Part shown: piece after piece, positions 51,977 to 54,151 of the stretch
Position numbering within the stretch: the first letter of the stretch is position 1
How the letters are laid out: every line of letters begins with the position of its first letter
Source of the DNA: Capnocytophaga periodontitidis
GTDB taxonomy: Bacteria; Bacteroidota; Bacteroidia; Flavobacteriales; Flavobacteriaceae
Assembly: GCF_016126015.1 (NCBI RefSeq)
Contig: NZ_JAEFDB010000015.1
Location: 1-54,151 of the forward strand
Length of the DNA stretch: 54,151 bases
Reading direction: 5' to 3'
Translations under genes and position numbers: made by a program
The notes under the pieces: model-generated
The model's input: the letters and a program-made list of their open reading frames with translations, nothing else
The model's database searches: none
Told to the model about the DNA's origin: nothing

Positions 51977-54151
51977 ATGAAAAAGTTTATACTATTACAA
52001 TGTTTCTTTTTAGCAACAATTGTTACAACGGTTGCTCAAGATATACCATTTACACCTTTTTTTCAACAAACGGTGAAAGGGGATATGATTATAGTGGGTA
52101 ATGCTATACTCAATAAAGGAGATTCGCGCCCTGCCAATGCCCCATATAATGGAGATCACGACAACTCTCGTATCAATATGGAATATACCGATGTTGATAA
52201 TGATCCAAGTACTTTTAACTCCAGTTCAGCTGATGTAAAAGAGCCTGTGTCTACTTGTAACAAGCGAGTAATAAAAGCTTATTTGTATTGGGCAGCCGCC
52301 TATACACAAGAAAGGGTAGACAACCAGCGTAATCCTCGTTTGGAAAGATCAAAATTTGGTCAGGTAAAATTTAAAATAGGTAATGGAGCTTATCACAATC
52401 TTGTAGGTCATAAAGTATATGATGGTAATGATATTGTGAGCTCTACAGGCTGGGGTAATCCAGCCAAAGGGCAAAGAGCATATATATATCGTGCCGATGT
52501 CACTAATTTACTTACAAATATAGGAGCTACTTACACTGTTGCCGATATGCAAGCTCCTTTCGGTACTGAAGACTCTGGTGCAGGGTATGCCGCAGGTTGG
52601 AATTTAGTAATAGTATATGAAGATTTAGCTCGTGAGAGCCGTAATATTACCTTGTTTGACGGTTTTTCAGTAGTCAGAACTGGTCGTTTTCCTAACATCA
52701 GTATTTCTGGATTTAAAACCGTACCTTCAGGTCCAGTAAAAGCTAGAATTGGTTTTGCAGCTTTAGAAGGAGAAATAGGAATTTATGGTGATAAACTTCG
52801 CATCAATGGAACTGAAATATCAGCTCCTGGTCGTAATCAAAATAACTTCTTCAATAGTAGTATCACCAATGAAACAGGAGTCAATCTCGATAGAAATCCT
52901 AAATCTACTAACCTGCTTGGTTTCGATGCAGGTATCTTCAATTTGCCTAATAATGGCAATAATCTTCTGCATAACAACGCTACTACAGCTACAATCAGCC
53001 CTTATACAGTACAAGATTCATACTATCCATTCTTCTTCGCTTTCAATGTGGAGGTAATCGCTCCTCATATTGTGATGGAAAAACGCGTGTACGATGTAGC
53101 TAATAATGATGTTACCAATGCTACCAATATAGCCTTTGGCGCTTCTCTTCGCTATAAAATCCGCTTCAGAAATACTGGAAATGACGATGCTAAAAATTTA
53201 GTAATTACAGAGGTGCTCCCTAATAGTTTACAAAACAAAGTAACCAGTATCAATGTACCTTCAGGAGTTACATTTACATCATACAATACTAACACCCGTG
53301 AAATAAAATTCACAGTACCTAATAATTTAGTCAAAAAATTTAGCGCTTGGCAAGAAATATCCTTTGGCGTACAAGTAGCTAATAACTGTAACGATTGGCG
53401 CGACCCTTGTGCCAATCAAATAGCAAATAGTGTTTCGGCTACTTATAATGGAGTAGAAAATCCTACTTCCGATGGTTTTACAACTAAAAGTTTCCCTCAA
53501 GCGGGTTCTTGCGACTCAGGAACAGCAGCTCCAACTCTCTTCACTGTAAATACCGATTTTACCAATTGTGCTTATAAAGAAACCATTACCCTCTGTCAAG
53601 CCAATGCTGTACTTACAGCTGCCGATGGCTTTGATAGCTATAAGTGGGAAAAAACAGCAGGAGGTAATATAGGTCAAAAAGGTACTAATCGCGTCCTTAC
53701 CGTTTCCGAAGCTGGTACTTATAAAGTAACAAAAACCAAAGCTGGTTGTGCTACTATGTACGAAATCTACGAGGTAAAACCCAATCCTGCCGAAGCTGAT
53801 CACCCTATCCATAAAATGATTCAAAACAAACAAGTCAATGGAGAACTATACATCTGTCCAGATAATGGTCAGTATTATCCTCAGGTGTATTTGTGTGGTG
53901 CTAATGCTTCTGTAAATTTTAAAGTGAGCATTTCTAATGCTATAAACTTTGTATGGCAGAAAAAAGGCAACTGTAATGCTAAAGAAGCGCAGCGCTTTAA
54001 AGAATGCCCTCCAAGCCTTGAATCCTATAATTGTACTTGGGCAAATGTGCATACTAATAACGGCACTACCACCCAATATACATTTAATCAAGAAGGTGAC
54101 TATCGGTTGGTAGTAACTTATAGCAATGGAGGTGGTAATTGTGTAGTGTAC
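51977..54151 (+). CDS. Large cell-surface protein, N-terminal part (runs off the window)
   Basis: An open frame of 725 codons without a stop at the right edge. The signal peptide (FILLQCFFLATIVTTVAQ) precedes a domain of about 350 residues with VIKAYLYWAAAYTQER and GYAAGWNLVIVYED, then an NTG-type repeat domain (LRYKIRFRNTGNDDAKNLVI, DUF11-like), then an Ig-like unit (VLTAADGFDSYKWEK...AGTYKVTKTKAGC) of the kind found in SprB-like adhesins. Several Cys pairs occur. Such proteins usually end in a type IX sorting domain and are exported through SprA; the C-terminus is outside, so this is inference. Confidence 0.85.
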   Translation, partial: MKKFILLQCFFLATIVTTVAQDIPFTPFFQQTVKGDMIIVGNAILNKGDSRPANAPYNGDHDNSRINMEYTDVDNDPSTFNSSSADVKEPVSTCNKRVIKAYLYWAAAYTQERVDNQRNPRLERSKFGQVKFKIGNGAYHNLVGHKVYDGNDIVSSTGWGNPAKGQRAYIYRADVTNLLTNIGATYTVADMQAPFGTEDSGAGYAAGWNLVIVYEDLARESRNITLFDGFSVVRTGRFPNISISGFKTVPSGPVKARIGFAALEGEIGIYGDKLRINGTEISAPGRNQNNFFNSSITNETGVNLDRNPKSTNLLGFDAGIFNLPNNGNNLLHNNATTATISPYTVQDSYYPFFFAFNVEVIAPHIVMEKRVYDVANNDVTNATNIAFGASLRYKIRFRNTGNDDAKNLVITEVLPNSLQNKVTSINVPSGVTFTSYNTNTREIKFTVPNNLVKKFSAWQEISFGVQVANNCNDWRDPCANQIANSVSATYNGVENPTSDGFTTKSFPQAGSCDSGTAAPTLFTVNTDFTNCAYKETITLCQANAVLTAADGFDSYKWEKTAGGNIGQKGTNRVLTVSEAGTYKVTKTKAGCATMYEIYEVKPNPAEADHPIHKMIQNKQVNGELYICPDNGQYYPQVYLCGANASVNFKVSISNAINFVWQKKGNCNAKEAQRFKECPPSLESYNCTWANVHTNNGTTTQYTFNQEGDYRLVVTYSNGGGNCVVY

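Overview
The window looks like a chromosomal piece of an AT-rich member of the Flavobacteriia, most likely Capnocytophaga or a close relative. The evidence is a full-length type IX secretion translocon gene (sprA), an ATP synthase cluster that lacks atpD and atpC (normal for Bacteroidetes), many A-rich Shine-Dalgarno-less starts, and a recurring Bacteroidetes promoter of the form TTG-N19/20-TAnnTTTG. The genus is an inference; no rRNA is present. No tRNA, CRISPR array, complete insertion sequence or prophage was seen.

Layout. 1-4.6 kb: rocD bracketed by two convergent, about 80% identical small roadblock-like genes, then fabI-yidD, a lipoprotein and a SUKH (SMI1/KNR4) protein. 4.7-6.9 kb: a solitary HicB/HTH gene between near-identical hairpin repeats, and a secreted protein with a long structured leader. 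6.9-15.5 kb (minus strand): a TonB-dependent receptor followed by metE, then ggt and sucC. 15.7-20.2 kb: tsaD, a methyltransferase, a secreted protein, a C1 peptidase and a RelE/ParE-type toxin-antitoxin pair. 20.2-27.3 kb: an outer-membrane barrel protein whose leader carries a second copy of the structured element from 6.6 kb, then M23 peptidase-ridA, an MBL-fold hydrolase, def-DUF5606 and DUF177-rpmF. 27.9-32.7 kb (minus): a two-component system, ruvB and a pseudouridine synthase with an Asn-rich tail. 32.8-41.8 kb (minus): ctlX-apt and atpB-E-F-H-A-G, with three unrelated genes lodged inside the atp cluster. 42.3-51.1 kb: sprA, a YigZ-family gene and an oxidoreductase. 51.1-54.2 kb: a thioredoxin-like protein and the first 725 codons of a very large cell-surface protein that runs off the window.

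How the parts connect. SprA is the outer-membrane channel of the type IX system that would export surface proteins such as the one at the right edge. rocD and ctlX both belong to arginine/citrulline/ornithine breakdown. The TonB receptor and metE lie in tandem, and the receptor has a leader that reads as a complete attenuator: a 10-codon ORF with four Met codons, a hairpin that uses those codons, an alternative antiterminator pairing, and an intrinsic terminator. This suggests control by methionine supply.

The two most interesting signals are both RNA-level: (i) the Met-codon attenuator at 12284-12446, and (ii) a 171-173 nt rod-like RNA element present twice (6547-6717 minus, 20239-20411 plus), each time upstream of and co-oriented with an exported-protein gene, with compensatory base changes in its stems. 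Neither was compared with a database here.
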